Of a stretch of DNA of 64,000 bases, positions 8,967 to 18,828 are shown piece by piece. A model generated the notes under the pieces. The model was not told where the DNA came from. It did not search any database and saw only the letters and a program-made list of their open reading frames with translations. Source of the stretch: CAWANF01 sp963783355. Its GTDB lineage: Bacteria; Bacteroidota; Rhodothermia; Balneolales; DATFMH01. Position numbers and translations under genes: made by a program. How positions within the stretch are numbered: the stretch's first letter is position 1; the number at the start of each line of letters is the position of its first letter. The DNA lies in the NCBI GenBank assembly GCA_963783355.1, contig CAWANF010000005.1, positions 310,001-374,000 on the forward strand. Reading direction: 5' to 3'.

Positions 8967-11657
8967 TTATTTAAATTTTATGCGATAGGTCAACACTTTG
9001 TAAGGTTGCCACTGATCCCGGAACGAAATGTCATCGTTATCGATTATTTCACGACCAACCTCTTCCATATTGGTTCTCGTAACCTCCGCCAAAATATTTG
9101 AAAATGCAATACTTCCGTCAATGATTTTATTGGTCGGATTGTATACTCTCAGGATATACCCCTGGCCATCATTGGCTTCCTTAAACGCACTTAGCACCAG
9201 TGATTCCGGATTTATTTTTAACGTCCATTCATCATCCTGGTCAATTTCATCGATTTTCAGACGATGTTTTTTAACCGGCAAATGAACCTGTTCTGCCGCC
9301 CGGTTAATTTCTTCCATTTGCCCGGCCCATCCCGGTGAATGCGGCATAAATGCATAGGTGAATGTATGTTCGCCAGGACACTGAGCATCCGGAGTGGAAT
9401 TTTTCCATCCTCCACGTCCACCCGGACGCATCTTTATCGCTCCTTTTCCTAATTCGGAAACACAACGTAAGAGCGTCAGTGCCAATGTTCCTTCAGAATT
9501 ATATTTAAGTTCATATTCGGGCAAACCAACGGCAATCAGCGTGGCTCCTTTAACGGTATCTTCCACATTTACCAGGCGCTGCATCGGGGCCACCGAAGCA
9601 GGGACTTCAATACTAAAATCATCCGCATTATAATGTTTCTGTTCCCTTTTAAGAATACCAAACTGGCTGTCGGCATAATGAATGTTGGTCTGGCATCCGG
9701 TTTCAAAAAGCACCCGGAACCGGTGATCTTTGACCCGGTTATTCACTTTGGTCTCAAACTGAACATACCGGCTTTCCGGTGTCAGCCAGGCTGTCGTTGT
9801 AAAATCAAATGATTCTCTTTCATGTGTTCTGGCCGTTTCATCATCATTTAAAGATAACGGCAATTTCCATTCTCCCTTTACCTGTAATCCTTTTTTTAGT
9901 GTCCCATCCTGCAAAGATGTGGAAACGACGGCTGTCTCGTTCGATTTCAGGATAAAATCCTGTTCCGGCGGAGAATAATTATATTCGTCCCCGGCATCGG
10001 CACCGTCTTCAAAATGTCCAATTGGACCATATTCGAGCCCTGTTTTCTGGTCTCTCACATAAAAAGTGCCATCTTCTCTTACATCAACGCGCAAGAACTC
10101 ATTTTCAATAAAGGAATCTTCCGAATAAAATTGGGTGGACGGCTTATAAACTTCAAATGATTTTGTTTTAACGATCTTCAGTTTCCTTAATCCCATAGGC
10201 GGTAAGTCATTTAGTGCCACGCGTATCGTAAATTTATCCACTTTAGTCTGGCTTGGATAATCGAAACGATTATAGGAAATACCGAAATCTTCCGTCTCGT
10301 TGATGACCTCGAACGGGACACTGTTCCCATCGGCATCAAGCAATTCAAAACCTTTAACATCCGGCAGCGGCGGGTCCACAACAACATCCGGATTCAAACC
10401 GACGACCACTTTCTGTTTGAAAAATTCTATTTCACATTCAACAATCTCATTCCTGGTAAAAGGAGATGGATTAAAAAACGCGATATACCGATCATCCCCT
10501 CCGTCGCCTTCTTTATCCGGCAACAAATCCATCCATGCAAAATACTGAATGCCCTTTCCGAGTTCGTCCAGCTTTTCAAAACGAGACATCATTTCCCGGT
10601 GAACCGGATCAATTGAGCAGCCACAAATGGAATCATGCGGATGATTTTTCATCAGGTACGTCCATCCCTGCCGAATCAGATCACTCTGTGAGCGTCCGCC
10701 TTTGAGGGTCACCAGCACATTCATGGGTTCGAGGTAGCGTTCCAATAACCATTGAGACCGTGTATTGGCTTGTTTGATGTACATCCGGCTCGAATAAACG
10801 CCGCCTGTCACATTGAATGCCCACCGGTATCCAAAGCGCAGTTCTCCATCGGCAACAGGCAGTTCTTCCAACGAAACCTGCCTGCTCATATCTTCCATAA
10901 AACGGGTGATGGAGCTATGAACCAGGCGGGATTCACCCTTATATTTTTTATTTAAATAATCGAGCACATCCGGCAGATTACGATAGGGCCAGTGATGATC
11001 ACCACCGTTTAACATAAGCCGCTCCGGTGTGTTGGCACGGAAATCTACCCGTTTCTTGAAGTCGAGAAACCGCTCTTCAGCACTATCCTCGTCCGTAGAA
11101 TTGAAATAACCGGCACTGTATCCTACATCCGAAAGATGTTCCATAAGCACAATGGTGCCATCCGGACTTTTCCAGCGATATTCCGAACTCACCTGGTCCG
11201 GTTCACCCCCAAATCCACGCCATACGATGGCTAAATCGATCCCGAAACCTTTTAAAATCTGTGGCATTTGTGCGATATGGCCAAAAGAATCGGGAATATA
11301 ACCAACATCCATACTGGCACCGAAAGCATGCGCCATTTCACGACCGCGGGTCAGGTTACGAATGGTTGATTCCCCGCTGACCAGAAACTCATCCGGCAAA
11401 ATGTACCACGGACCAATAAATAACCGGCCCTCCTTGACGTATTTAATGATTTTGTCACGATTCGCAGGTTTGATCTCCAGGTAATCATCTAAAACGACCG
11501 TTTGTCCGTCGAGTGTGAAACTTTTGAATTCCGGGCGCTCGTCCAGAATTTCCAGTAAATCATCAAGCATCTGTACCAGCCGAACTCTGAAATGGTCAAA
11601 ACTCAGGTACCATTCGCGATCCCAGTGTGTATGAGGGATAACATGATAGGTGTTCAT
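8967..11657 (-). CDS. GH38 alpha-mannosidase (mannosylglycerate hydrolase-like)
   Basis: 896 residues, close to the length of E. coli MngB (877). The N-terminus has the GH38 metal-site motif HTHWDREW (residues 9-16; His11 and Asp13 as zinc ligands). IPDSFGHIAQMP carries the presumed catalytic/metal Asp123, and NHPHDSICG near residue 340 the second His. WRGFGGEPD and DGQTVVLDDYLE are also typical of the MngB branch. No signal peptide is seen, so it probably acts in the cytoplasm on imported mannosides, removing terminal alpha-mannose. The C-terminal half is the usual GH38 beta-sandwich region. Its minus-strand placement beside secreted carbohydrate genes suggests it finishes degradation of a mannose-containing glycan; the exact substrate is inferred. 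Confidence 0.9.
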   Translation of the reverse strand: MNTYHVIPHTHWDREWYLSFDHFRVRLVQMLDDLLEILDERPEFKSFTLDGQTVVLDDYLEIKPANRDKIIKYVKEGRLFIGPWYILPDEFLVSGESTIRNLTRGREMAHAFGASMDVGYIPDSFGHIAQMPQILKGFGIDLAIVWRGFGGEPDQVSSEYRWKSPDGTIVLMEHLSDVGYSAGYFNSTDEDSAEERFLDFKKRVDFRANTPERLMLNGGDHHWPYRNLPDVLDYLNKKYKGESRLVHSSITRFMEDMSRQVSLEELPVADGELRFGYRWAFNVTGGVYSSRMYIKQANTRSQWLLERYLEPMNVLVTLKGGRSQSDLIRQGWTYLMKNHPHDSICGCSIDPVHREMMSRFEKLDELGKGIQYFAWMDLLPDKEGDGGDDRYIAFFNPSPFTRNEIVECEIEFFKQKVVVGLNPDVVVDPPLPDVKGFELLDADGNSVPFEVINETEDFGISYNRFDYPSQTKVDKFTIRVALNDLPPMGLRKLKIVKTKSFEVYKPSTQFYSEDSFIENEFLRVDVREDGTFYVRDQKTGLEYGPIGHFEDGADAGDEYNYSPPEQDFILKSNETAVVSTSLQDGTLKKGLQVKGEWKLPLSLNDDETARTHERESFDFTTTAWLTPESRYVQFETKVNNRVKDHRFRVLFETGCQTNIHYADSQFGILKREQKHYNADDFSIEVPASVAPMQRLVNVEDTVKGATLIAVGLPEYELKYNSEGTLALTLLRCVSELGKGAIKMRPGGRGGWKNSTPDAQCPGEHTFTYAFMPHSPGWAGQMEEINRAAEQVHLPVKKHRLKIDEIDQDDEWTLKINPESLVLSAFKEANDGQGYILRVYNPTNKIIDGSIAFSNILAEVTRTNMEEVGREIIDNDDISFRDQWQPYKVLTYRIKFK

Positions 11658-11729
11658 TATAAAGCGGGAATTAAAATTTTTATTGGTTTATTCGAGTTCG
11701 GGTTTGCTATTCTTTGTCCTTTCGTCTCA

Positions 11730-11765
11730 CCCTCAATCCCTCTCCGGTTTGGAGAGAGAAATTAC
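11730..11765. repeat. Dispersed-type CCTCAATCCCTCTCC hairpin
   Basis: CTCTCC and GGAGAG flank a GGTTT-type loop within a sequence starting TCTCACCCTCAATCCC, resembling the widespread CCCTCACCC...CCTCTCC/GGAGAGG intergenic palindromes. It lies between the stop codon of the gene at 11809 and the GH38 start on the minus strand and could also act as a terminator. Confidence 0.35.
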
Positions 11766-11808
11766 CAGGTGATTTTATAAAAGACTTTGTTTAAAAATGC
11801 TATTGAAC

Positions 11809-13740
11809 TCATTTTGTACTGTCTTCAACCCAGTCTTTGATGGTCAGGGTATTGAAATCGAGAAGACGACGGTGATTGCCATATTCCATTAGTAATTTTT
11901 TGCTGCCTTTATCGGCATACAGGAACGGTCCGCCGAACAATTTCCAGCTTTCGAAATCAACTTTTTTTCCGTTCAGCATCGCTGGTTGTCCATATGTAAA
12001 CTCAATTTTATTACCCGTCAGATTCGTAAACGTAACAGACGGAACGGGTTTGAGTTTGTATGAAAATGGCAATGCTTTTACTGCCTTCTTGAAATCATCA
12101 AACGACTTAAACTTTGATTTGGGAGCGACCTGAACAACAGCACCATTCTGTAAATTAAAACTGCGCAGACGATACCCGTCCTGTTCGTCCATCCATTTGT
12201 ATTTAGCCAGCGGATAATAAGCAATGTACACATTAGCCACATGGGCAAAAATCCAGCTGTTTTTCTCGCGGTCGATGGTCAGTGTTTTTGGAAAATGTCC
12301 GTCGATATGTTTGATGGGGGCATTTTTACTGATGTTATAAAGAGCAATCAGCGACGAATGATCCTGGAAAACCCGTTCATAGGGCGAACCACCGGTCCAT
12401 TTATCCGGGTTGTTGTACGTTCCTTTCGATTGCACGACACTCTCAATATTCATCTTCGGCTCTTCAGGGAAATACATACCCAGTTCCAGGCCTCCGTAAT
12501 ACGGTTGAAGCGTAAACAGGTTATTATAACCCTTTCGCAAATCGGGAGTCTGCTTAATCAGGTTTCTGTAGCTGAATTGCGCTCCGGTAGCTTCGTCCAG
12601 GTTTTCATCCGGAACCGACCAGGTTAAATCCCAGGTTTGCTGCTGAATTGGCTGGAGCAGTCCACCCTGAATACTACCCAATGAATAATCTTTACTCATA
12701 TAAAGGTATTTGTAGACCGGAACAATGCGTTTTTTGCTATACCGAATCCTGAAACGGGTCCGTTTCTTTTCCTTCATGATGTATGGTTTGGAACGATCGT
12801 TGGCAATATGATAAACAATCTCCGGAATATGATAGCCGCTGAGCGCCACAATAAAGGATTCGCCGCCATAACGCTTGATTTTATTCCCGAATTCAAGCCA
12901 GGAAAAAGCGGTCGTGCGCTGCAGGTATTGATTTATCGCCGGACCCGGATATTCACGGCTGTGCGCCCCGGTATCGACGCCATCGAGGTTATCAATGGCC
13001 AGGTCGGCGAACAAATAATCGAGCATCATTTTAGCACGCATTTTCATCTCGGGATCTTTGGCAAAAGCGTATAATTCACTCATGGCCGTCGCATAAAAAC
13101 CAAAATATTCCGGAGAGTTGAACTCGCCCTGACCCTGCGTAGTCGTCAGGTTCATCCATGAAATCAGGTATTCTTTGGCCTGGTTTAAATTCCATTCGGA
13201 GCTGCGTCCGTCAAACCATTCACTGCCCGGTTCATTTGGGTAATACTGGCTTATCAGGTATAACGAAGTGTACCACATCGCCCAGTGATTTTCCGTATCA
13301 CCACGATAGGGATGATACGTCTTCCATAAAGCCCGCATGCGTTTTTTCAAATCGGCCGGGATGTATTTGTCTCCGGTGTAAGTAATCAGAACCATCGGGT
13401 ACATCCAGAACATATCACCCCTTGGATTCAGCTCCTGTCGGGTCACCAGTGAATCGACGAAAGAAACCGCCTGATCAATTTTCTGACCCTTGTAAAAACG
13501 AGAAGCGGCCTGCACGTATCCCCAGTGATCGTTTTTAAAATAGTAATCTATCAGTGAATCTTTTCGCTGTTGAAAAGCTAATTTATAGGAATAATTGGAT
13601 TCGCGTTGCTGCCCTAAATCCTGAGCCATAGACTGTGTCGACAGAACCAGTCCAACGCTAAAAATGAATAATAATCTAACTGACCGTTTCATATTCCGCT
13701 GCGCGTTTGAAGTCATAAATTTATTAAATATTGATTTCAT
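11809..13740 (-). CDS. Secreted protein of unknown family (paralogue U3), coupled to a BNR propeller gene
   Basis: 643 residues. Signal peptide around residues 18-40 (LLFIFSVGLVLSTQSMAQ). I do not recognise the family. The first ~320 residues are helix-rich with conserved HPYRGDTENHW, FWMYP, TQGQGEFNSPEY and GAHSREYPG, reminiscent of the (alpha/alpha) toroids of polysaccharide lyases and hydrolases. The second half is beta-rich (GSIQGGLLQPIQQQTW, LEYG-type motifs), which would fit a toroid plus beta-sandwich lyase architecture, but this is inference. Its ATG overlaps the stop codon of the upstream BNR gene as ATGA, implying translational coupling. It is the most divergent of three paralogues (others at 14912 and 16972). 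Confidence 0.75.
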   Translation of the reverse strand: MKSIFNKFMTSNAQRNMKRSVRLLFIFSVGLVLSTQSMAQDLGQQRESNYSYKLAFQQRKDSLIDYYFKNDHWGYVQAASRFYKGQKIDQAVSFVDSLVTRQELNPRGDMFWMYPMVLITYTGDKYIPADLKKRMRALWKTYHPYRGDTENHWAMWYTSLYLISQYYPNEPGSEWFDGRSSEWNLNQAKEYLISWMNLTTTQGQGEFNSPEYFGFYATAMSELYAFAKDPEMKMRAKMMLDYLFADLAIDNLDGVDTGAHSREYPGPAINQYLQRTTAFSWLEFGNKIKRYGGESFIVALSGYHIPEIVYHIANDRSKPYIMKEKKRTRFRIRYSKKRIVPVYKYLYMSKDYSLGSIQGGLLQPIQQQTWDLTWSVPDENLDEATGAQFSYRNLIKQTPDLRKGYNNLFTLQPYYGGLELGMYFPEEPKMNIESVVQSKGTYNNPDKWTGGSPYERVFQDHSSLIALYNISKNAPIKHIDGHFPKTLTIDREKNSWIFAHVANVYIAYYPLAKYKWMDEQDGYRLRSFNLQNGAVVQVAPKSKFKSFDDFKKAVKALPFSYKLKPVPSVTFTNLTGNKIEFTYGQPAMLNGKKVDFESWKLFGGPFLYADKGSKKLLMEYGNHRRLLDFNTLTIKDWVEDSTK

Positions 13741-14777
13741 CAGTTCGTCCCCTCAACAAAAACCATATGCCAGATTTGGGAGAATGCCAGGCCCCGGTAT
13801 TTCCAGTTCTTCCCGAGATTATCGGTAGAATACACGCCATAATTATAGGTCCCCGCCCAAAGCCGGCCTTTCACCGTCGGATCAAATATCAGGGAATGAA
13901 AATTTTTGGTCGGCAAACCTTTGGTTCGGCGTATCCAGGAACGACCACCATTCGTACTGATGTAAACTCCTGTTTCGAAACCCGCTGCCGCCATTCGATT
14001 GGGATCATTGGGATCAATAGCCACACCGTAAATGGTTTTCCCGGATATTCGCCCTCGCAAAAACCGCCAGGTTTTTCCTGAATCATGAGATATTAAAACG
14101 CCATGATTATCCGTACCTGCAATCCACAAATTCGGGTTCGACATGCTTTGTTTAACATCCTTAACCGGCACATTCGGACCAACATGCATCCAGCTGCGGG
14201 CTCCGTTCGTGGAACGGTAAATACCGCCTTGTCCGCCTGTCAAAATGTAAGAACCGTTTTGGTGATCCACCTGGATGGTTTGAACATAAGTTGAATCGAG
14301 TCCGACACTGGATGAATCCCAGGAAGCACCATTATCGTTGGAGCGCCAGACGCCATATGCCGTGGCGATATAGATATCATTCGGCTGATGCGGATCAACG
14401 ATAATATTCTGTATTTCCGTGATGCTCCAGCCTGTCATCCTCATCCAGTGTTTTCCACCATTTTCGGAACGGAACACACCGTCGCCGCAGGCCATAAACA
14501 TCGTTTCGGGATTGGATGGATTATACGACATATTGTTGAGACGATTTTTCGCCCAACCGTAATGCGTCCACGTGGTGTCGCCATCATAACTGAATAATCC
14601 ACTTGAATACTGGCTGTATCCGGAACCCACCACGAAATTATTTGTCTGAAGTACGGAAACGTACAATTTTGGCTTCTGCTGGGCCTGGGAAATGGATACT
14701 AACCCGGAAAACAGCAATACTGTGATTCCTAATGTTATCCGATAAAAAGTTCGATTCATGAATTTACCAATTTTCAT
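13740..14777 (-). CDS. Secreted BNR/VPS10-like beta-propeller protein (paralogue B2)
   Basis: 345 residues with a signal peptide (LLFSGLVSISQAQ). The mature part is a series of propeller repeats with Asp-box-like motifs (FRSENGGKHWM, WRSNDNGASWD, YRSTNGARSW, ISHDSGKTWRF, ISTNGGRSWIRR, STDNLGKNWKY), as in sialidase/VPS10/Ycf48-type propellers. Such proteins bind or hydrolyse glycans or form scaffolds; no catalytic sialidase residues are evident. It is the first gene of an ATGA-coupled pair with the unknown-family gene at 11809. The same pair is present at 18825/16972. Binding of the same polysaccharide that its partner processes is a reasonable guess. Confidence 0.8.
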   Translation of the reverse strand: MKIGKFMNRTFYRITLGITVLLFSGLVSISQAQQKPKLYVSVLQTNNFVVGSGYSQYSSGLFSYDGDTTWTHYGWAKNRLNNMSYNPSNPETMFMACGDGVFRSENGGKHWMRMTGWSITEIQNIIVDPHQPNDIYIATAYGVWRSNDNGASWDSSSVGLDSTYVQTIQVDHQNGSYILTGGQGGIYRSTNGARSWMHVGPNVPVKDVKQSMSNPNLWIAGTDNHGVLISHDSGKTWRFLRGRISGKTIYGVAIDPNDPNRMAAAGFETGVYISTNGGRSWIRRTKGLPTKNFHSLIFDPTVKGRLWAGTYNYGVYSTDNLGKNWKYRGLAFSQIWHMVFVEGTN

Positions 14778-14867
14778 TGTGTTATAAGTTTGATAATAGC
14801 TGAGTATCAGAGCGTCAAAGTCGTTGTAAGCGATCGGCTTTCAGCCATCAGCTCTCTGTAATCTAAT

Positions 14868-14907
14868 ATCTAATGTCTTTGATCTCATATCTCAATACTC
14901 AATACTC
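14868..14907. repeat. Heptamer-type intergenic repeat (CTCAATA/CTCATAT units)
   Basis: Tandem near-heptamers (CTCATATCTCAATACTCAAT) lie between two genes. Related TTGAGTA/TTAACTC heptamers recur at 22852, 41050, 41470, 46723, 49144, 58213, 60035, 61892 and 63770. Confidence 0.5.
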
Positions 14908-14911
14908 TATC

Positions 14912-16849
14912 CTATTCTCCTACTGTCCAGTTTTTAATGGTCAGGTTATTAAAATCGAGCAACCTGCGATGATTACCGTATTTCAACAACAATTTTTTGC
15001 TGTTGGGTTCGGCGTACATATACGGACTTTCAAATAGTTTCCAGTCTTTGTAATCAACCGTTTTGCCATTCAGAACCGGGGTTTTTCCATATTCGCAAAC
15101 CATATGATCGCCACGCAGGCTCGTAAACTCAACGTACGGCACCGGTTTGATCTTGGTTTTCAGCGGCAGTGCTTTAACAGCCGCTTTAAAGGCCTCGAAC
15201 GACGGATAATCGGACGCATCAGCCACCTGAACCACGGCACCGTTTTTCAGGATAGTGCTGTGCAAACGATAATCGGTTTTTTCATCCACCCATTTGTATT
15301 TTGCCAGCGGATAATAAGCGATGTAGGCCTTTCCGCCCTGGGCAAAAACCCAGCCGCTTTTATCGGTCTCCCGGCGGCTTAATGTCTTTGGGAACTGGGC
15401 ATCAACCGTTGAATAACGGGCTCCTTTTTTAATATCGTACAAAGCAATTAAAGCATCTTTTTGCTGATAAATCTGTTCATACGGCGATCCGCCAATCCAT
15501 TTGTCCGGATTATCATAATTTCCCTTCGATTTGATGACTGAAGCGGTCAATAGCTTGGGTTCTTCCGGGAAATACATACCCAATTCAAGCCCTGAGGAAT
15601 GTTGCTGAATGGAGTGTATGGAATAATTACCGTGACGCGGATCAGGCATGGCCCAGTTGATCTCCCAGGTTTCCTGTTGAATCGGCTGCAACAGACCTCC
15701 CTGGATCGATCCTATCGCATAATCCTTCGACATATAAATGTATTTATAGACCGGCTTGTCCATGACCTTACTGAAGCGAATCCGGTGACGAGTCCGTTTT
15801 AATTCATAACTGACATAAGGTTTGGAACGATCCACAGCGATATCACGGATGATTTGCGGCGGTACATACCCACTCATCGCCATCATCAAAGCGGCATCAT
15901 TGTATAAACGGCGGGTACTGTTATCATCCGCCACTTTTATATAACCAGCCCCTTTCTGCGGTATCTGTGAGGGTGCATAGGTATTGCCGAATGCCAGCCA
16001 GGCAATGCCTGTCGAATTGGAATTCCATTGATCCTTAATAAAGCGCGGATAAACACGGCTATGCGCGCCGGCATAAATTCCGTTTAAATTATCGATGGCA
16101 AAATCGGCCAGAAAATAATCGAGCAGCATTTTGGCCTTCTGTTTCATGACCGGATCCGTACTAAAGGCATACAAATTACAAAGCGGTGCGATATAAACCA
16201 GGTAATAGGTCGGCGAGTCGAATTCACCCTGGCCTTTCGTAACGGTAAGGTTGAGCCAGAAATTGATATAATCTTTGGCTTCTTTATGGTTCTCCGCTGA
16301 ACTTTTCCCGTTAAACCAGCTCGATGCCGGCTCATTCGGGAACATCTGGGTAATCAGGTACATCGAAGAATAATATTGTAACCAATGATTTTCGGTATCT
16401 CCCCGGTAAGGATGGTAATTTTTCCAAAGAGCCCGCATTTCTTTCTTCAATTCCGGCGGATAATATTTTTGTCCGGTAAAGGTGGCAAAAAGCACCGGCC
16501 ACATCCAAAACATATCGCCACTGTGTTCCACTTCCTGTCTGCGCGTTAACGAATCCATGATAGCAATGGCATGATCCACATCCAGATGCTTAGAAAAACG
16601 TGCGGCAGCCTGAAAATAGCCCCATCCATCGTTTTTTGCATAATAATTGATTACAGAGTCAACTCTCTGCCCGTAGGCTCGTTTGTAATTATAATTGCTC
16701 TCGTTCAACACTCCGCTTTGGGCATTGGCTTTTCCCATTGGAATGGAAATAATCACAAACAACAAAAGAAAAACTAAACCTTTAAACCGGCCGCTCTTAC
16801 TTTCCGCCCGTTTATTAATATCTCGACACGATTGATTCATTTTTTTCAA
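14912..16849 (-). CDS. Secreted protein of unknown family (paralogue U2)
   Basis: 645 residues with an N-terminal signal (LVFLLLFVIISIPMGKANAQ). It is clearly homologous to the product of 16972..18828 throughout and more distantly to that of 11809..13740. Conserved positions include HPYRGDTENHWLQYYSS, TKGQGEFDSPTYY, GAHSRVYPRF, RHRIRFSK and GSIQGGLLQPIQQETW. Relative to 16972 it carries an insertion of about 25 residues after AFGNTY. I predict an all-alpha toroid followed by a beta-rich half, possibly a polysaccharide lyase or glycosidase; no family can be named. Unlike the other two paralogues it has no coupled propeller gene immediately upstream; a hairpin at 16928-16965 separates it from 16972. 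Confidence 0.72.
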   Translation of the reverse strand: MKKMNQSCRDINKRAESKSGRFKGLVFLLLFVIISIPMGKANAQSGVLNESNYNYKRAYGQRVDSVINYYAKNDGWGYFQAAARFSKHLDVDHAIAIMDSLTRRQEVEHSGDMFWMWPVLFATFTGQKYYPPELKKEMRALWKNYHPYRGDTENHWLQYYSSMYLITQMFPNEPASSWFNGKSSAENHKEAKDYINFWLNLTVTKGQGEFDSPTYYLVYIAPLCNLYAFSTDPVMKQKAKMLLDYFLADFAIDNLNGIYAGAHSRVYPRFIKDQWNSNSTGIAWLAFGNTYAPSQIPQKGAGYIKVADDNSTRRLYNDAALMMAMSGYVPPQIIRDIAVDRSKPYVSYELKRTRHRIRFSKVMDKPVYKYIYMSKDYAIGSIQGGLLQPIQQETWEINWAMPDPRHGNYSIHSIQQHSSGLELGMYFPEEPKLLTASVIKSKGNYDNPDKWIGGSPYEQIYQQKDALIALYDIKKGARYSTVDAQFPKTLSRRETDKSGWVFAQGGKAYIAYYPLAKYKWVDEKTDYRLHSTILKNGAVVQVADASDYPSFEAFKAAVKALPLKTKIKPVPYVEFTSLRGDHMVCEYGKTPVLNGKTVDYKDWKLFESPYMYAEPNSKKLLLKYGNHRRLLDFNNLTIKNWTVGE

Positions 16850-16927
16850 TTTAATTTTTTATAGAAACTGGTTTTTAAAAAAGCCTCTAATCTTTAAAAG
16901 CGCTTTTCAAAAAACCATAAAAAGAAG

Positions 16928-16965
16928 AAATTCCCCGGTATGCCTGTCAGAGCTTCCGGGGAAAT
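16928..16965 (-). terminator. Hairpin terminator between the two closest U paralogues
   Basis: AAATTCCCCGG (16928-16938) and CCGGGGAAAT (16956-16965) form a strong stem. On the minus strand it follows the stop codon of 16972..18828 and is followed by TTCTTCTTTTTA, fitting an intrinsic terminator or attenuator before the next paralogue. Confidence 0.6.
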
Positions 16966-16971
16966 AAAATG

Positions 16972-18828
16972 TCATTCTGATTTACCTTCAATCCAGCTTT
17001 TGATCGTAAGTGTATTGAAATCGAGCAAATAACGCTGATTTCCATATTTCATCAGGAGTTTCTTACTGTCCGGTTCGGAATAGGCAAATGGATTATCGAA
17101 TAATTTCCAGTCCTTGAAATCAACGGGTTTTCCATTTAATTCTGGTGTTTTTCCATATTCACAAACGATATGATCTCCCTTCAAACTTGTGAAATCAACA
17201 TAGGGAACCGGTTTGATTCGTGTTTTCAAAGGCAGAGCTTTGATCGCCTTCTTAAAAGCGTCGAACGACGGATAATCGGATGCGGAAGCAACCTGAACCA
17301 CAGCCCCGTTTTTCAGGATGGTGCTGCGCAAACGGTAGTCGGTTTCCTCGTCAATCCACTTATATTTAGCCAATGGATAATAAGCGATATAAGCCTTGCC
17401 GCCCTGTGCAAATATCCATCCGCTTTTATCCACTTCCCGACGGCTCAGTGTCTTGGGAAACTGTGCGTCAACCGTGGAATAGCGGGCGCCTTTTTTGATA
17501 TCATACAAGGCAACGAGTGCATTCTTTTTCTGGTAGACCTGCTCGTACGGTGATCCGCCAATCCATTTATTGGGATTATCGTAGTTCCCTTTGGATTTGA
17601 TGACTGAAGCAGTCAACAACTTCGGTTCTTCAGGGAAATACATGCCCAGTTCTCTGCCTGACGAATGCGGCTGAATTGAATGGATGGAATAATTCCCTTT
17701 CCGCGGATCAGGCACGGCCCAGTTGATCTCCCAGGTTTCCTGCTGAATCGGCTGAAGCAATCCGCCCTGAATAGAACCGATGGCGTAATTTTTCGTCATA
17801 TACATATATTTATAAACCGGCTTGTCCATGATTCGGCTGAAGCGAATCCGGTGACGCGTCCGCTTCAACTCATAACTCTCAAAAGGTTTGGAACGATCCA
17901 CGGCGATATCCCGGATGATTTGCGGCGGACGATACCCGCTCATCGCCATCATCAGAGCGGCTGCATTATACCGGTGATAGGTATTACCGAAAGCCAGCCA
18001 GGCGACGGATGTCGAATTTGAATTCCACTGATCTTTGATGAATCGCGGATAGATTCGGCTGTGCGCACCGGCATAAATACCATTCAGATTATCCATCGCA
18101 AAATCAACGAGCAGGTAATCGAGCAGCATTTTCACACGCTGCTTCATCTTCGGATCCGTCGTAAAAGCGTACAGATTGCAAAGCGGCGTGATATAAAACA
18201 TGTAATAGGTCGGCGAGTCGAATTCACCCTGCCCTTTTGTTACCGTCAGGTTGATCCACGAATTGATGTAATCTTTGGCTTCTTTATGATTTTCTGCAGA
18301 ACTCCGGCCGTTAAACCAGCTCGATGCCGGCTCATTCGGGAACATCTGCGTAATCAAATACATCGAAGAATAATACTGAATCCAGTGATTTTCCGTATCC
18401 CCGCGATAGGGATGATAGTTCTTCCAGAGGGCCCGCATCCGGTTTTTCAATGCGGCGGGATAGTATTTCTGACCGGTAAAAGTGGCAAAAATAACCGGCC
18501 ACATCCAGAACATATCGCCGCTTCGAACGATTTCCTGGCGATGGGTCATCGAATCCATTATCGAGATGGCATATTGAATATCTTTGCCTTTATAAAAACG
18601 GGCAGCCGCCTCATAATAATCCGGACGCGTATTATCTGCATAATAATTAATGACCGAATCGGCACGCATTTTATAGGCCAGGCTGTAATCGTAATTACTC
18701 TCTTTAATATTTCCGTTTTGTGCTTTAGCCCGGACAACAGACAACGATAACAGTAAGGCAAGCAGAACGATTAGAAATTCCGAAGATCCAAATCTTTTTA
18801 AACTATTTCTTATAAAAGGTTCTCTCAT
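16972..18828 (-). CDS. Secreted protein of unknown family (paralogue U1), coupled to a BNR propeller gene
   Basis: 618 residues, signal peptide near residues 15-37 (FLIVLLALLLSLSVVRAKAQ). It shares the full set of family motifs with 14912 (HPYRGDTENHW, FWMWPVIFATFTGQKYYP, GEFDSPTYY, GAHSRIYPRF, GLLQPIQQETWEINW, GNQRYLLDFN). A conserved C-terminal LLDFNTLTIK motif recurs in all three paralogues. Its ATG overlaps the stop codon of the BNR gene at 18825..19907 as ATGA, so the two are translationally coupled. The role is unknown; context suggests extracellular polysaccharide processing. High similarity to 14912 points to a recent tandem duplication. Confidence 0.75.
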   Translation of the reverse strand: MREPFIRNSLKRFGSSEFLIVLLALLLSLSVVRAKAQNGNIKESNYDYSLAYKMRADSVINYYADNTRPDYYEAAARFYKGKDIQYAISIMDSMTHRQEIVRSGDMFWMWPVIFATFTGQKYYPAALKNRMRALWKNYHPYRGDTENHWIQYYSSMYLITQMFPNEPASSWFNGRSSAENHKEAKDYINSWINLTVTKGQGEFDSPTYYMFYITPLCNLYAFTTDPKMKQRVKMLLDYLLVDFAMDNLNGIYAGAHSRIYPRFIKDQWNSNSTSVAWLAFGNTYHRYNAAALMMAMSGYRPPQIIRDIAVDRSKPFESYELKRTRHRIRFSRIMDKPVYKYMYMTKNYAIGSIQGGLLQPIQQETWEINWAVPDPRKGNYSIHSIQPHSSGRELGMYFPEEPKLLTASVIKSKGNYDNPNKWIGGSPYEQVYQKKNALVALYDIKKGARYSTVDAQFPKTLSRREVDKSGWIFAQGGKAYIAYYPLAKYKWIDEETDYRLRSTILKNGAVVQVASASDYPSFDAFKKAIKALPLKTRIKPVPYVDFTSLKGDHIVCEYGKTPELNGKPVDFKDWKLFDNPFAYSEPDSKKLLMKYGNQRYLLDFNTLTIKSWIEGKSE